Notes under the pieces: generated by a model | The model's database searches: none | Told to the model about the DNA's origin: nothing | Seen by the model: the letters and a program-made list of their open reading frames with translations, nothing else | Shown here: positions 26,797 through 36,480 of the stretch, piece by piece | Numbering within the stretch: the first letter of the stretch is position 1 | Layout of the letters: each line of letters opens with the position of its first letter | From: Methanomicrobiales archaeon | GTDB lineage: Archaea > Halobacteriota > Methanomicrobia > Methanomicrobiales > JACTUA01 | Assembly: GCA_030019205.1 (NCBI GenBank) | Contig: JASEFH010000002.1 | Location: 151,480 to 215,479 of the forward strand | Direction of reading: 5' to 3' | Length of the DNA: 64,000 nt | Made by a program: the position numbers and the translations under genes

Positions 26797-27804
26797 ATGG
26801 ACAGGCTTGAAATTGGCTATCACGCCTCTCACGAGCAGTTTTCTCCAAGTTCCCTGCTGGAGCTGGTGCAGCTGGCAGAGGCTGCCGGTTTCCAGGCGGT
26901 AACCTCGTCCGACCACTTCTACCCCTGGAGCGAGAGCCAGGGGCAGAGCGGGTATGCCTGGTCCTGGCTCGGGGCGGCGATGCAGGCGACGGCGATCCCC
27001 TTCGGGGTGGTGACGGCGCCGGGATACCGCTACCACCCGGCCATCGTGGCGCAGGGAGCTGCAACGCTCGCGGAGATGTTCCCCGATCGGTTCTGGCTCG
27101 CCCTCGGGAGCGGCCAGCTGATGAACGAGGGGATCACCGGCACCCGATGGCCTCCCAAAGCGGAGAGGAACGAGCGGCTGCTGGAGTGTGCGGAGATCAT
27201 CCGCAGGCTGTGGGCCGGAGAGACGGTCACGCACCACGGCCTTGTCAGCGTCGAGTTGGCACGGCTCTATACCCGACCGGAGACGCCGCCGCTGCTGTTC
27301 GGCGCGGCGATCACCCCGCAGACGGCGGAGTGGGTGGGGGGCTGGGCGGACGGGCTGATCACCACCAGTCGTCCTCCGGAGGATCTGAAAGAGGTGGTAG
27401 ACGCGTTCCGCCGGGGCGGCGGCGGCGGGAAGCCGATGTACCTGAAGGTGGACGTCTCCTATGCAGCGGACGAGGCGGATGCCCTCCGCGGGGCATGGGA
27501 GCAGTGGCGTTACAACGCCTTCCCGAGCTCGGTGAACACCGGCATCCGCCTGCCGGAGATGTTCGATGCGGCGTCCCGGTTCGTCCGACCGGAGGACATG
27601 CGCGAGAGCGTGCGCATCTCTTCGGATCCGGAGCAGCACATCGCGTGGCTGCGGGAAGATGCGAGGCTCGGGTTCGAGCGGCTCTTCATCCACAACGTGA
27701 ACACCGGGCAGAGGGAGTTCGTCGAGTTCTACGGCTCGGAAGTCCTTCCCGCCCTGATCGGCAAGGAGGCTTCGCATGCCGCCGCAGTATCAACCGATCG
27801 CTGA
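26797..27804 (+). CDS. F420-dependent FGD-like oxidoreductase, copy 2
   Basis: A 335-residue paralogue of the 23602 gene, similar over its whole length: MDRLEIGYHASHEQFSPSSL, SSDHFYPWSESQGQSGYAW and YRYHPAIVAQGAATLAEMFP. The same fold and F420 use are expected. A GGAGGAGGA ribosome binding site lies 4 bases before the ATG, and a TATA-like AACATTATTATG at about 26732-26743 suggests its own promoter. The 3' end overlaps the next GH15 gene by 29 bases, so translation of the pair is probably coupled. Confidence 0.9.
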   Translation: MDRLEIGYHASHEQFSPSSLLELVQLAEAAGFQAVTSSDHFYPWSESQGQSGYAWSWLGAAMQATAIPFGVVTAPGYRYHPAIVAQGAATLAEMFPDRFWLALGSGQLMNEGITGTRWPPKAERNERLLECAEIIRRLWAGETVTHHGLVSVELARLYTRPETPPLLFGAAITPQTAEWVGGWADGLITTSRPPEDLKEVVDAFRRGGGGGKPMYLKVDVSYAADEADALRGAWEQWRYNAFPSSVNTGIRLPEMFDAASRFVRPEDMRESVRISSDPEQHIAWLREDARLGFERLFIHNVNTGQREFVEFYGSEVLPALIGKEASHAAAVSTDR

Positions 27805-29737
27805 TTATGCCGCTATCGGGAACCTCCGCACCGTCGCGCTGGTGAGCCGGTACGGTTCGATCGACTGGTGCTGTTTCCCCCACCTGGACCGCCCCAGCGT
27901 ATTCGCGGCCATCCTCGACGCCAACCGCGGCGGTCGGTTTCGAATCGGAGCCGCCGGAGCCGATAGGGGGGAGCAGCGCTATCTCGGCGACACGAATGTG
28001 CTGGAGACCCGCATTCAGACGGGTACAGGTCTGCTCACGCTGACCGACTTCATGCCGCTCCGGGGGCGCATCCACGGTACCGGGAACTCGCACGGGGGCG
28101 AACGCTCCATCGCCCCCTCGGAGATCCACCGCATCCTCGAGTGTTCCCAAGGAGCGGTCACGGTGGAGGTCGAGTGGTCCCCGCGGTTCGATTACGCCCG
28201 GGCCCCGACACGGATCGAGCCTGCCGGGGAGGGATGGGTGGCGGCGAGCGATGCGGGGATCCTGGCCCTCGGGGGAGCTGTTGATGCGGTTGTCTCGGAC
28301 GGGGAATTCGGGCCCTTCCTTCAGGCGCGGTTCCCGATGCACGACGGCGAGAGGCGGGTGCTGGTCACGCGCTGGGGCACGCGGGACGTTTCGTTCGACC
28401 CGGTATCGTCCGTGGATCTGCTGCAGCGGACCGCCGCGGCCTGGAAGAACTGGGCGCACCAGGAAGGTGCGCTGCACTCGGAGGCATGGGCCGGCGGCTG
28501 GCTCCCGATGCTCATCCGCTCGGAGCTCGCCCTCAAGCTCCTGACGCACGCCGAGAGCGGGGCCATCGCCGCCGCCCCGACCACGTCTCTGCCGGAAGGC
28601 ATCGGCGGGGTGCGGAACTGGGATTACCGCTACGCCTGGATCCGGGATGCCTCGCTGACGGCGCAGGCGTTCATCGCCCTCGGTCACCGCGAAGAGGCGA
28701 TCGAGTTCTTGAACTGGATCGTGCGGGTCTCCGAGCAGCACTTCGAGCAGGGGGAGGCGCTGCAGATCATGTACGGCGTCCACGGGGAGGCTGATCTGGA
28801 CGAGCTGGAGCTGGATCACCTTGACGGCTACCGGGGTTCCAGGCCGGTGCGGATCGGGAATGGGGCGGCAAAACAGAATCAGCACGAGGTGTACGGGGAA
28901 CTGCTCGTTACGGGCTATGAACTCCTCCGGCGGGGGGAGACGCTAAATCCTGAGATCCTGACCTTCCTCGGCTGGATCGCCGACCACGTGTGCGCCGTCT
29001 GGAAAGAGCCGGACCATGGGATCTGGGAGGTCCGCGGCGAACCGCGCCACTACGTCTATTCCAAGCTGATGAGCTGGGTCGCCCTCGACTACGCCGTGCA
29101 TCTCGCCGAACGATTCGGGCTGCAGGGGGATGTCGGGCGGTGGAGGCGGAACCGGGATGCGATCCGTGACGACATCCTCGAGAAGGGCTACGATCCCGAC
29201 CTGCGGTCGTTTGTCATGGCCTACGGTTCAAAAGAACTCGACGCTGCCAACCTGCGGATGCCGATGTTCGAGTTCCTCCCCTTCGAAGACGAACGCGTGC
29301 GGGGGACGGTCGATGCGACGATGGAGCACCTGATGGAGAACGGGCTGTTGTACCGCCATAACGCAGAGGACGATCTCCCGGGAGAGGAGGGGACGTTCGC
29401 GCTCTGCACCCTGTGGCTCGTGGATGTGCTGGCGCTCTCCGGGAGGCATGCAGAGGCGCTGGAGATCTACGAGAACATGCTCGGGCATGCGAATCACGCG
29501 GGGCTCTTTGCAGAACAGATCGATGCTGAAACGGGAGAGTTCCTCGGCAACTTCCCCCAGGCCTTCACGCACATCGGCATCATCAACAGCGCCCTCTACC
29601 TCGCCTATGCCGGGGGGAGGGATGTTCCAGGGCACGCCCCCATCGGCACTCCCGATCACCGAAGAACGCTGGGCCGCGCCCATGCGGCTTACCATCAGGC
29701 TGCAGTAGAGACTTCGGCCGACGGGAGACAGAGGTAG
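27776..29737 (+). CDS. Glycoside hydrolase family 15 (glucoamylase/trehalase-like), copy 2
   Basis: A 653-residue cytoplasmic paralogue of the 24595 gene: QPIADYAAIGNLRTVALVSR at the start, NWDYRYAWIRDASLTAQAFI in the barrel, EPDHGIWEVRGEPRHYVYSK, and GLFAEQIDAETGEFLGNFPQ with the expected catalytic base Glu. An AAGGAGG site precedes the ATG, which lies inside the upstream FGD-like gene. The Nramp-like transporter gene starts one base after its stop, so these three genes form one tight unit. Substrate may be trehalose, maltodextrin or glycogen fragments; sequence alone does not decide. Confidence 0.9.
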   Translation: MPPQYQPIADYAAIGNLRTVALVSRYGSIDWCCFPHLDRPSVFAAILDANRGGRFRIGAAGADRGEQRYLGDTNVLETRIQTGTGLLTLTDFMPLRGRIHGTGNSHGGERSIAPSEIHRILECSQGAVTVEVEWSPRFDYARAPTRIEPAGEGWVAASDAGILALGGAVDAVVSDGEFGPFLQARFPMHDGERRVLVTRWGTRDVSFDPVSSVDLLQRTAAAWKNWAHQEGALHSEAWAGGWLPMLIRSELALKLLTHAESGAIAAAPTTSLPEGIGGVRNWDYRYAWIRDASLTAQAFIALGHREEAIEFLNWIVRVSEQHFEQGEALQIMYGVHGEADLDELELDHLDGYRGSRPVRIGNGAAKQNQHEVYGELLVTGYELLRRGETLNPEILTFLGWIADHVCAVWKEPDHGIWEVRGEPRHYVYSKLMSWVALDYAVHLAERFGLQGDVGRWRRNRDAIRDDILEKGYDPDLRSFVMAYGSKELDAANLRMPMFEFLPFEDERVRGTVDATMEHLMENGLLYRHNAEDDLPGEEGTFALCTLWLVDVLALSGRHAEALEIYENMLGHANHAGLFAEQIDAETGEFLGNFPQAFTHIGIINSALYLAYAGGRDVPGHAPIGTPDHRRTLGRAHAAYHQAAVETSADGRQR

Positions 29738-29738
29738 A

Positions 29739-31163
29739 ATGCCTGGAGCACCAGGGCCTCCAGGGGAGAGAGAGATCGCGGCACCCCCTCCACGGGGGTG
29801 GGAACTCCTGCAGTGGGTGGGGCCGGGGATCATCTGGATGATCTCTGCCATCGCGACGGGAGAACTCCTGTTCACGCCGAGGATCGCCTCGCTCTATGGT
29901 TACACAGTGCTCTGGACCCTGATCCTGGCGATCTTCCTCAAGGCGCTTCTGGCCCGCGAGATCGGGAGATATGCGGTGGTCACGGGAGGTTCTCTCCTCC
30001 AGGGTATCCGGAAGCTGCCGGGACCTGTCAACTGGGGAGTATGGCTGATCGTCCTGCCGCAGCTCTTCGTCGCCGTCACCACGATCGTCGGCATGGCCGG
30101 TGCGGCGAGTTCGGCGATCATCCTCGCGGTGCCCGGCGGCTTCACCTTCTGGGCGATCGTGTCCCTGCTGATCTCCATCGCCCTGGTATTCTTCGGGAGG
30201 TACCGGGGCGTGGAGCGGGCCTCCATCGGGATGGCGCTCGTCATCATCGTGGCTCTGGTTATCACCGCCGGGGTTGTATTCACGGGGGCGGCCCCCCTGG
30301 CAGCGGGGCTGGTGCCGGCGCTTCCCCCGGATGTCGACTTCACCGAGGTCCTCCCCTGGATCGGGTTCATGATGTCCGGCGCCGCCGGCCTGATCTGGTA
30401 CTCCTACTGGCTCACGGCCCGGGGATACGGTGCTGCGCATTACACCATCGGCAGCCGGAGAGGGACCCTGGAAGAGCCCGAGGAGGCGGTGCCGGTCATC
30501 GAGGAGGGCGAGAGCGTCGACATCTCCGCTCTTCCCCGCGAACAGCAGCAGCGCCTCAGGGGGTGGATCCGGATCATGACCGTCTCGACCACCATCGCGT
30601 CATCGATTGTCCTCGTTCTCCTCATCTCCCTGCTGATCCTGGGAGCCGAGCTGCTCCGTCCGCAGGGTCTCCTTCCCCAGGGGCCGGAGGTGACGGCGGT
30701 TCTCTCGGTGCTCCTCGGGGATGTCTGGGGACCGGCAGGAGCGTGGCTGATGATCCTCGCCGCATTCTTCGCGTTCTGGAGCACGCTCGTTGCAAACCTG
30801 GACGGCTGGACGCGGATGCTCGGGCAGGGATCGATCTTCATCGCCCGCCAGTACCGGGCGGCGGGAAGATGGGTCTCGATGGGATTCTACCGCTGCGTTT
30901 ACCTGTTCGGTCTCATGGGGGCGATTCCCATCGTCCTGATCTTCTTCATACCGGAGCCGGTGACGTTCCTGATCATGGCCGGCATCGTCGAAGCCATCCA
31001 CATACCCGTGGTCGCGTTCGCGACTCTATACCTCAACTGGAGCACCCTCCCCGAGGAGTTCCGGCCCTCAGCGCCGGTCGCACTCCTCACTCTCGTCGTG
31101 GGGATCTTCTTCTCGGGCTTTGCCCTGTACTACTTCTCTGTCGAGTCGGCGGCACTGCTGTAA
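29739..31163 (+). CDS. Nramp-like transporter lacking the usual metal motif
   Basis: A 474-residue protein with about 11 membrane helices and the overall layout of the Nramp family. In the first helix, where metal transporters read DPGN, it has WVGPGIIWMISAIATGELLF, and the sixth helix has GFMMSGAAGLIWYSYWLTAR without the MPH motif. The metal-binding residues are therefore not conserved and the substrate is open; a related Mg2+-type or solute carrier is possible. A cytoplasmic loop of about 60 residues (about 235-275) is charged. It follows the GH15 gene by one base with a GAGGT site, suggesting a role in the same pathway or just shared expression. Confidence 0.8.
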   Translation: MPGAPGPPGEREIAAPPPRGWELLQWVGPGIIWMISAIATGELLFTPRIASLYGYTVLWTLILAIFLKALLAREIGRYAVVTGGSLLQGIRKLPGPVNWGVWLIVLPQLFVAVTTIVGMAGAASSAIILAVPGGFTFWAIVSLLISIALVFFGRYRGVERASIGMALVIIVALVITAGVVFTGAAPLAAGLVPALPPDVDFTEVLPWIGFMMSGAAGLIWYSYWLTARGYGAAHYTIGSRRGTLEEPEEAVPVIEEGESVDISALPREQQQRLRGWIRIMTVSTTIASSIVLVLLISLLILGAELLRPQGLLPQGPEVTAVLSVLLGDVWGPAGAWLMILAAFFAFWSTLVANLDGWTRMLGQGSIFIARQYRAAGRWVSMGFYRCVYLFGLMGAIPIVLIFFIPEPVTFLIMAGIVEAIHIPVVAFATLYLNWSTLPEEFRPSAPVALLTLVVGIFFSGFALYYFSVESAALL

Positions 31164-31280
31164 CGGGCAGGCCCGACGGTGGCGGGGTCGCCGCTGGTTC
31201 GAGCGGATCGTCTGCCGCCCGTCTCCGGGAAACGCCGCATCGGTAAGCGGGCGCCAGAATACCAGGAGCCTTACGGAATG

Positions 31281-31291
31281 GTTATTTATAC
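31281..31291 (+). promoter_or_regulatory. TATA box of the NSS transporter gene
   Basis: GTTATTTATAC is centred about 31 bases before the ATG at 31317, which favours that start over the longer upstream frame. Confidence 0.6.
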
Positions 31292-31316
31292 GAACAGACC
31301 CAGGTGCTGGAGAGAG

Positions 31317-32612
31317 ATGGCCCGGGAGAGATGGTCGAGCGGAATCGGATTCATCCTCGCCAGCATCGGCTCTGCCGTGGGGATAGGGAACATCTGGAGG
31401 TTCCCCTACATCGTGGGGACGAACGGCGGCGGGGCGTTCCTGGTCCCCTACCTGATCTCCGTCTTCCTCTTCGGCCTGCCCCTCATGCTGCTCGAGTTCG
31501 CCGTCGGGCGAAACCTGCAGACCTCGGTCGGCCCGGCCTTCCGGGCCATCAGGAGGAGGTTCTTCCCCGCGGGCATCGCCATCATCGCCATCCTCGGCCT
31601 GATCCTGAGTTACTACCTGGTGATCACCAGCTGGGTCCTTGCCTACGCGCTCTTCTTTCTGATCCAGCGGCCGGTGGACTTCGGTGACTTCACCGCCTCC
31701 TACTACCCCCTCGTCTTCTTCCTGGCTTCCGCCCTTGTCGTGTTTGCCACGGTGCGGTCCGGGGTCCAGGAGGGGATCGAGCGGATCTCGCGGTTCATCA
31801 TCCCGCTCCTCTTCCTGCTCCTCCTGCTCCTCGTCGCCTTCTCCCTCGCCCAGCCGGGCGCTCCCGCAGGCATATCGTTCTACCTCACGCCGGATCTCGC
31901 ATACCTCTCCGATCCGCTCGTCTGGGCGGCCGCCTTCGGGCAGGCGTTCTTCTCCCTCTCCGTGGGGATGGGCATCCTGCTCACCTACGGGAGCTACCTG
32001 GAGCGGGAGAACCTGTTCCGGAGTGCAACGATCATCGTTGTCGCCGATATCCTGATCGCGATCCTGGCGGGGCTCATGATCTTTCCCCTGGTCTTCACCT
32101 ACAACCTGGATCCGGCCGCCGGGGTGAACCTGGCGTTCGTCACCCTGCCCGCGGTCTTCGGGGAGATCCAGTTCGGAGCGCTTCTCGGGGCGCTCTTCTT
32201 CTTGATGCTCTTCCTTGCTGCACTCACTTCCGCGGTCTCCATGCTCGAGGTTCCGGTGGCAACTGTCATCGACTCGTACGGGATGCCCCGAAAGAAGGCG
32301 ACCCTTCTTGTCTGCGCCATCATCCTCCTGCTCGGGCTCCCGTCCGCCCTCAGTTACACGGCCCTGCGGCTGGAACTCTTCGGGGTTCCCTTCCTGGACA
32401 TCTCCGACTACGCCTTCGGGACGCTCGGGCTCATCGTCGCAGGGCTGATCGTGAGCATCGTCGCGGGCTGGTTCTTCGAGCCGGCGCGGCTTTTCGAGGA
32501 GCTGGGGGGGAGCGCGAGCCTGCAGCGGGTTTACCTGATCCTGGTCCGCTACTGCATTCCGTCCGTTCTGCTCGTCACCCTGATCGCCAGGCTCTCCGGG
32601 ATCACTGCGTAA
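31317..32612 (+). CDS. Sodium:neurotransmitter symporter (NSS/SNF) family transporter
   Basis: A 431-residue protein with 11-12 membrane helices. Helix 1 has the family signature GIGFILASIGSAVGIGNIWRFPY, here split as GSAVGIGNIWRFPYIVGTNG, which forms part of the Na+ and substrate sites in LeuT. Expected function: Na+-coupled uptake of an amino acid or similar small molecule. The start MARERWSSGIGF is chosen because a TATA box lies 31 bases upstream. Prokaryotic members with 11 helices, like many in methanogens, are common. It is transcribed separately from the Nramp-like gene. Confidence 0.92.
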   Translation: MARERWSSGIGFILASIGSAVGIGNIWRFPYIVGTNGGGAFLVPYLISVFLFGLPLMLLEFAVGRNLQTSVGPAFRAIRRRFFPAGIAIIAILGLILSYYLVITSWVLAYALFFLIQRPVDFGDFTASYYPLVFFLASALVVFATVRSGVQEGIERISRFIIPLLFLLLLLLVAFSLAQPGAPAGISFYLTPDLAYLSDPLVWAAAFGQAFFSLSVGMGILLTYGSYLERENLFRSATIIVVADILIAILAGLMIFPLVFTYNLDPAAGVNLAFVTLPAVFGEIQFGALLGALFFLMLFLAALTSAVSMLEVPVATVIDSYGMPRKKATLLVCAIILLLGLPSALSYTALRLELFGVPFLDISDYAFGTLGLIVAGLIVSIVAGWFFEPARLFEELGGSASLQRVYLILVRYCIPSVLLVTLIARLSGITA

Positions 32613-33276
32613 TTGCGCGAAGGATAATGGCCGTTGAATCGCTCCATGCGGCCAGCGCTGTTGAAGGATTGGCAAAAAGGAGAGATGGGAGAAGCCCGCC
32701 TATATCCGCGGAGATGGGGAAATACAATCATCGGATGCTGGATTCCCCAAAGGATCATCATAAGCGGTTCGAGCCGGGTTGAAGTGTAGAGGCCAGCCAT
32801 TCCCTCTTCAAAAAATGGTTCTATCGCACTTGAGGAGGGAGGGGGGCCAGAGGGGGAGGGGGCGCGCCCCCTCCCCATCCCCCGCTGGTACGATACCCGG
32901 GATGGTCTGTCCGATACCCCTTCCTGCGATGGCCTTGATGGCATGGAGCCGCAGGTTCAGTGTGCCAGGAGGGTTGAGCGGGCCTCAGGCCCCGTTCCAC
33001 GGGCGGCGTACGAACTCGCCTGCGTCTTGAGGGCCTGCCATATCGTGGCGTAGTATGCCAGACCAGCCTTCCGGAGAGGCTCTATCCATGGTATGCCATG
33101 CACCCCATCGGGGGAGAGGGTGCGATGCGCGGGACGAGAGGCGAAGTCGAACCGTCACCCCACGATATGAGGCATCTTTGAGAGAAGACGCCGGACGGCC
33201 CTTCTGCCGAACTGGCTCCCCACCAATGTAGCCCGTGCCATCCAGAGCCGATGCCAGGATCGCCCGGCGGCCCTCT
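32613..33276. other. Intergenic region holding a G/C-rich palindromic repeat
   Basis: About 660 bases between convergent genes. I see no supported gene; the minus frame at 32985-33308 is Arg-rich and unrecognised. The part at about 32770-32905 contains the dispersed repeat described as a separate feature. The remainder (32905-33270) has no clear structure. Confidence 0.45.
32795..32905 (-). repeat. Dispersed intergenic palindromic repeat, copy A
   Basis: On the minus strand this reads GGTATCGTACCAGC, a G-rich run, a central GCGCGCC, the complementary C-rich run, then a block beginning TGCGATAGA. The same order, with small changes, occurs on the plus strand at about 45558-45680. The central part folds on itself (GGGGAGGGGGCGCG with CGCGCCCCCTCCCC). 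Confidence 0.55.
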
Positions 33277-35799
33277 TCAGCCAGGTCTTCTCGCATCCCT
33301 GTCCACACAGTACTCCACCCACTTGATCAGCTCCACGAGCGCAAAGGCGATGACGGAGAGGAGGGCGACATACGCCCACTGCGACGGGGCCAGGGGCACG
33401 GCGTTGAACCAGCCGGGAACCAGGTAGATGGCGATCAGCTGCAGGACGAGCCCGATCAACACCCCGAGGAAGATGAGAGGGTTGATCGTCAGGCTGCGGC
33501 GCACGTTCATGAAGAAGGGTTCGCGCTCCTTCTGCGCCTGGATGCCGTTGAACCACTGGAATCCCACGAATGCGGTGAAGAGGATCGCGACAGCGTTCTC
33601 GTAGGGAAACTGCCGGAGCAGGTGTTCGAAGAGCAGGAAGCTGGCGATGCCCATCACCAGCCCGAAGAGCAGGATCCTCGTTATCTGGCGGCGATCGAAG
33701 AACTGCCGCTGGGGAGGCGTCGGGGGGCGGTTCATCATGTCCCCTTCCTCTTTTATGAACGGGAAGAACTTGTCCTGGACGCCGTCCGTCACCAGATTGA
33801 TCCAGAGGATCTGGATGGGGAACAGGGGGAGCGGGAGCCCGGCAAAGATGGTCGTGCTGATGAGCGCCACTTCGGTGATCGAGGTGGAGAGGAGATAGTA
33901 GATCACCTTCCGCACGTTATGGACGATCACCCGCCCGTTCCGGATCGCATCGACGATCACCCGCAGGTTGTTGTCCACGATCACCATCTTGGCGACGCTT
34001 TTTGCCGCCTCGGTCCCGGAGCCCATCGCGATCCCGAGGTCGGCAGCCTTCAGCGCCGGGACATCGTTCACCCCGTCGCCGCTCACCGCGACGATCTCGC
34101 CCCGGTCCTGGAGAACCCGCACCACTCTGTACTTATGCTCGGGAAGCACCCGTGCAAGCACCGTTGATGTCTTGAGAGCGGCGAAGAGTTCGCCGTCGCT
34201 CAGGGACTCGATCTCTCTGCCGGTCAGCACTGTCTCCCCCTCCTTCCAGATCCCGACCGCGGCGGCGATCGCCCGGGCTGTCAGCGGATAGTCGCCGGTG
34301 ATCATCGTCACGTGGATGCCCGCCTTTCGAGCGGTGAGGACCGCCTCGCGCACCCCCTCCTTGGGGGGATCCAGGAACCCGACGAGGCCCACGATATCGT
34401 AGCGCCACATATCGGGATCCTCGCCGTGCCAGTCCCCCGCACCGAAGGCCAGCACCCGCAGTCCCGCCCCGGCCATCGCCCTGAGCCGCTCCTCCAGTTC
34501 GGGAAGCCGTTCAGGGTTCTCCGCGCGTTTTGCCAGCTCCTCGAACGCCCCCTTGATGAAGAACCGCCGTGTGCCGCCCACATCGTTTGCCGCTGCCATC
34601 AGCTTCATCGACGTATCGAACGGGAAGACCCAGGTGCGGGGGTAGCGCTTCCGCAGCGCAGCATAGTCTGCGGCCCAGCGGGAGAGGGCGACATCGATGG
34701 GGTCGCCCATGCCCTCGCGGGCGTCGTTGCAGAGCGCCGCCGCCAGGACGAGGTCGTCGGGATTGAGGGCATAAACGTCCTGCACGGCCAGCCGCCCCTC
34801 GGTGATCGTGCCGGTCTTGTCGGAGGCGATCACCGTGGCGCTCCCGAGCGTCTCCACGGACGGGAGATGCCGGGTCAGGGTCTGCTTGCGGCTGAGGGCG
34901 ACCGCCCCGATCACCATCACCAGGGTGACCACGAGGGGCAGCCCCGCCGGCACGGCGGAGACCATCTGGGCGACCAGGAGGTAGGCGATGCCGATCGCCT
35001 CCCTTCCCTGCAGGAACCCTATCGTCCCGACCAGGGCGAGAAGGATGATCAGGAGCACGGCATACCGTACGGAGAAGTGACGAATCGCCCGCGTAAAGGG
35101 GCTATCCGGGGACGACTCCTGCGCCTTCTCCGCAATGGTGGCAAGGTAGGTGCGGTGACCGGTGAAGACTACAAATCCGCTTCCCGATCCCCGCACGACG
35201 GTCGTGCCTGCCAGCACGCTGTTGACCATCTCGTACGGCTGCGCCTCGGGGCCCAGGAGGATGCGGCTGTCCTTGGTGACCGGGATCGACTCGCCGGTGA
35301 GCGTCGCCTCATCGACCATCAGCCCGGCGCTCTCGAAGAGACGGATGTCCGCGGTGACGAGATCCCCTTCTGCGAGGTGGATGACATCCCCCGGGACGAG
35401 CTCCGAGGACGGCACCTGGATACGTTGCCCATCCCGCACGACGGTGACTTTGCTCTCGGTGAGTTTCTTCAGGGCCCGGATGGATGTCTCGGCACGGAGT
35501 TCCTGCCAGTATCCAATGAATCCGTTGACCAGGATGATCGCGACGATGAGTCCGAAGTCCTTGATATCCGCGGCGAACAGGGAGATGGCGGCGGCACCGA
35601 TGAGAATGTAGACGAGAAAATTCCGGAACTGCTGGAGAAAGATCCGGAAGCGGTTGATCTCCTCTTCCTCGAGGACATTTCGGCCGAACCTCTCGAGCCT
35701 GGCACGGGCTTCCTCTGCAGAAATCCCCTGAAGGGTTGTATCGAGCCGTTTGAGTACCTCATCGGTGTCCATTGCATGGTATATCTCTCGCTCAGCCAT
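33277..35799 (-). CDS. P-type cation-transporting ATPase (P2/P3-like)
   Basis: An 840-residue, ten-helix ion pump. Motifs in order: LTGES in the actuator domain, the phosphorylated Asp in DKTGTITEG, the nucleotide-domain KGAFEEL, TGDYPLTARA and GDGVNDVPALKAADLG. Helix 4 reads VSAVPAGLPLVVTL: Ca2+ pumps have PEGLP there and plasma membrane H+ pumps PVGLP, so the Glu ligand of Ca2+ pumps is missing. Helix 6 has LWINLVTDGVQD. The ion may be H+, Na+ or a divalent metal. No heavy-metal binding domain is present. A TATA box about 33 bases upstream supports the start; it is a single-gene unit. Confidence 0.9.
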   Translation of the reverse strand: MAEREIYHAMDTDEVLKRLDTTLQGISAEEARARLERFGRNVLEEEEINRFRIFLQQFRNFLVYILIGAAAISLFAADIKDFGLIVAIILVNGFIGYWQELRAETSIRALKKLTESKVTVVRDGQRIQVPSSELVPGDVIHLAEGDLVTADIRLFESAGLMVDEATLTGESIPVTKDSRILLGPEAQPYEMVNSVLAGTTVVRGSGSGFVVFTGHRTYLATIAEKAQESSPDSPFTRAIRHFSVRYAVLLIILLALVGTIGFLQGREAIGIAYLLVAQMVSAVPAGLPLVVTLVMVIGAVALSRKQTLTRHLPSVETLGSATVIASDKTGTITEGRLAVQDVYALNPDDLVLAAALCNDAREGMGDPIDVALSRWAADYAALRKRYPRTWVFPFDTSMKLMAAANDVGGTRRFFIKGAFEELAKRAENPERLPELEERLRAMAGAGLRVLAFGAGDWHGEDPDMWRYDIVGLVGFLDPPKEGVREAVLTARKAGIHVTMITGDYPLTARAIAAAVGIWKEGETVLTGREIESLSDGELFAALKTSTVLARVLPEHKYRVVRVLQDRGEIVAVSGDGVNDVPALKAADLGIAMGSGTEAAKSVAKMVIVDNNLRVIVDAIRNGRVIVHNVRKVIYYLLSTSITEVALISTTIFAGLPLPLFPIQILWINLVTDGVQDKFFPFIKEEGDMMNRPPTPPQRQFFDRRQITRILLFGLVMGIASFLLFEHLLRQFPYENAVAILFTAFVGFQWFNGIQAQKEREPFFMNVRRSLTINPLIFLGVLIGLVLQLIAIYLVPGWFNAVPLAPSQWAYVALLSVIAFALVELIKWVEYCVDRDARRPG

Positions 35800-35826
35800 C
35801 GCCGTACAGAATAAACACCCGTGCTC

Positions 35827-35838
35827 CTATTTATGCGT
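35827..35838 (-). promoter_or_regulatory. TATA box of the P-type ATPase gene
   Basis: CGCATAAATAGG on the minus strand is centred about 33 bases before the ATG at 35799. Confidence 0.55.
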
Positions 35839-36045
35839 ACCCCGTGCGGGAAATGCCGGTACAGTTAGCCCATCTTTACACAAGGCTGCACCAGAGGGGG
35901 GGGTGAGGGCGGGAATCCGATCGTGTGCGGGAGCGTGGGGAACGGCAGAGGCCCTCGATATCCCAATATGCCAGTTCCGATCGCCTGCACCGGCACCGTG
36001 CCAGCGACAGATGCACCAGGACGAGTGAAAAGGCAGGGGGAACCC

Positions 36046-36480
36046 ATGCACCAGATGGATAGTAAAAACGAGCAATGTTTGCCGCGGCTCATCTCCTGGA
36101 ACCTGACGCACCGCTGCAACCTCCCTTGCGCCCACTGTTACCCGGATGCCGGTGCAACCGGGGATGACGAACTTTCCACGGAGATGGCGAAGCGGCTGAT
36201 CGATCGGATCGCCGCCTTCAGCTTCCCGATCCCGGTACTGAGCGGCGCTCCCACCGGCTCGGACCGAATCTGCCATGGCTCTCCTGCAGGCATTTCGGGA
36301 TCCGTTTTCATGATGCTTCGCGACAAACCAGGCTGGTGGCGGCATCGGCGTCCTACAGCTTCAGGCCCCTGCGCCCCACCCGGGAGGATCCGCAGCGTTT
36401 CTGTCTTGGCAAGACGAAGCGTCCCAGCCTCTATGACGGCCGTCAACCCGAGGGGGAATGTCTCTGAATTTCCTGGATGA
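36046..36480 (+). pseudogene. Radical SAM protein, N-terminal remnant
   Basis: The start reads MHQMDSKNEQCLPRLISWNL followed by THRCNLPCAHCYPDAGA, the CxxxCxxC iron-sulfur motif of radical SAM enzymes, and ELSTEMAKRLIDRIAAF. The phrase LISWNLTHRCNLPCAHCY is typical of the SPASM-containing group that includes heme and peptide-modifying enzymes. After about residue 65 (VLSGAP) the frame loses family character: the expected GGEP motif is only recovered by shifting frame, and the stop comes at about 144 codons instead of about 350. Downstream Cys-rich bits suggest remnants of a SPASM end. A broken gene is the best reading. Confidence 0.7.
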
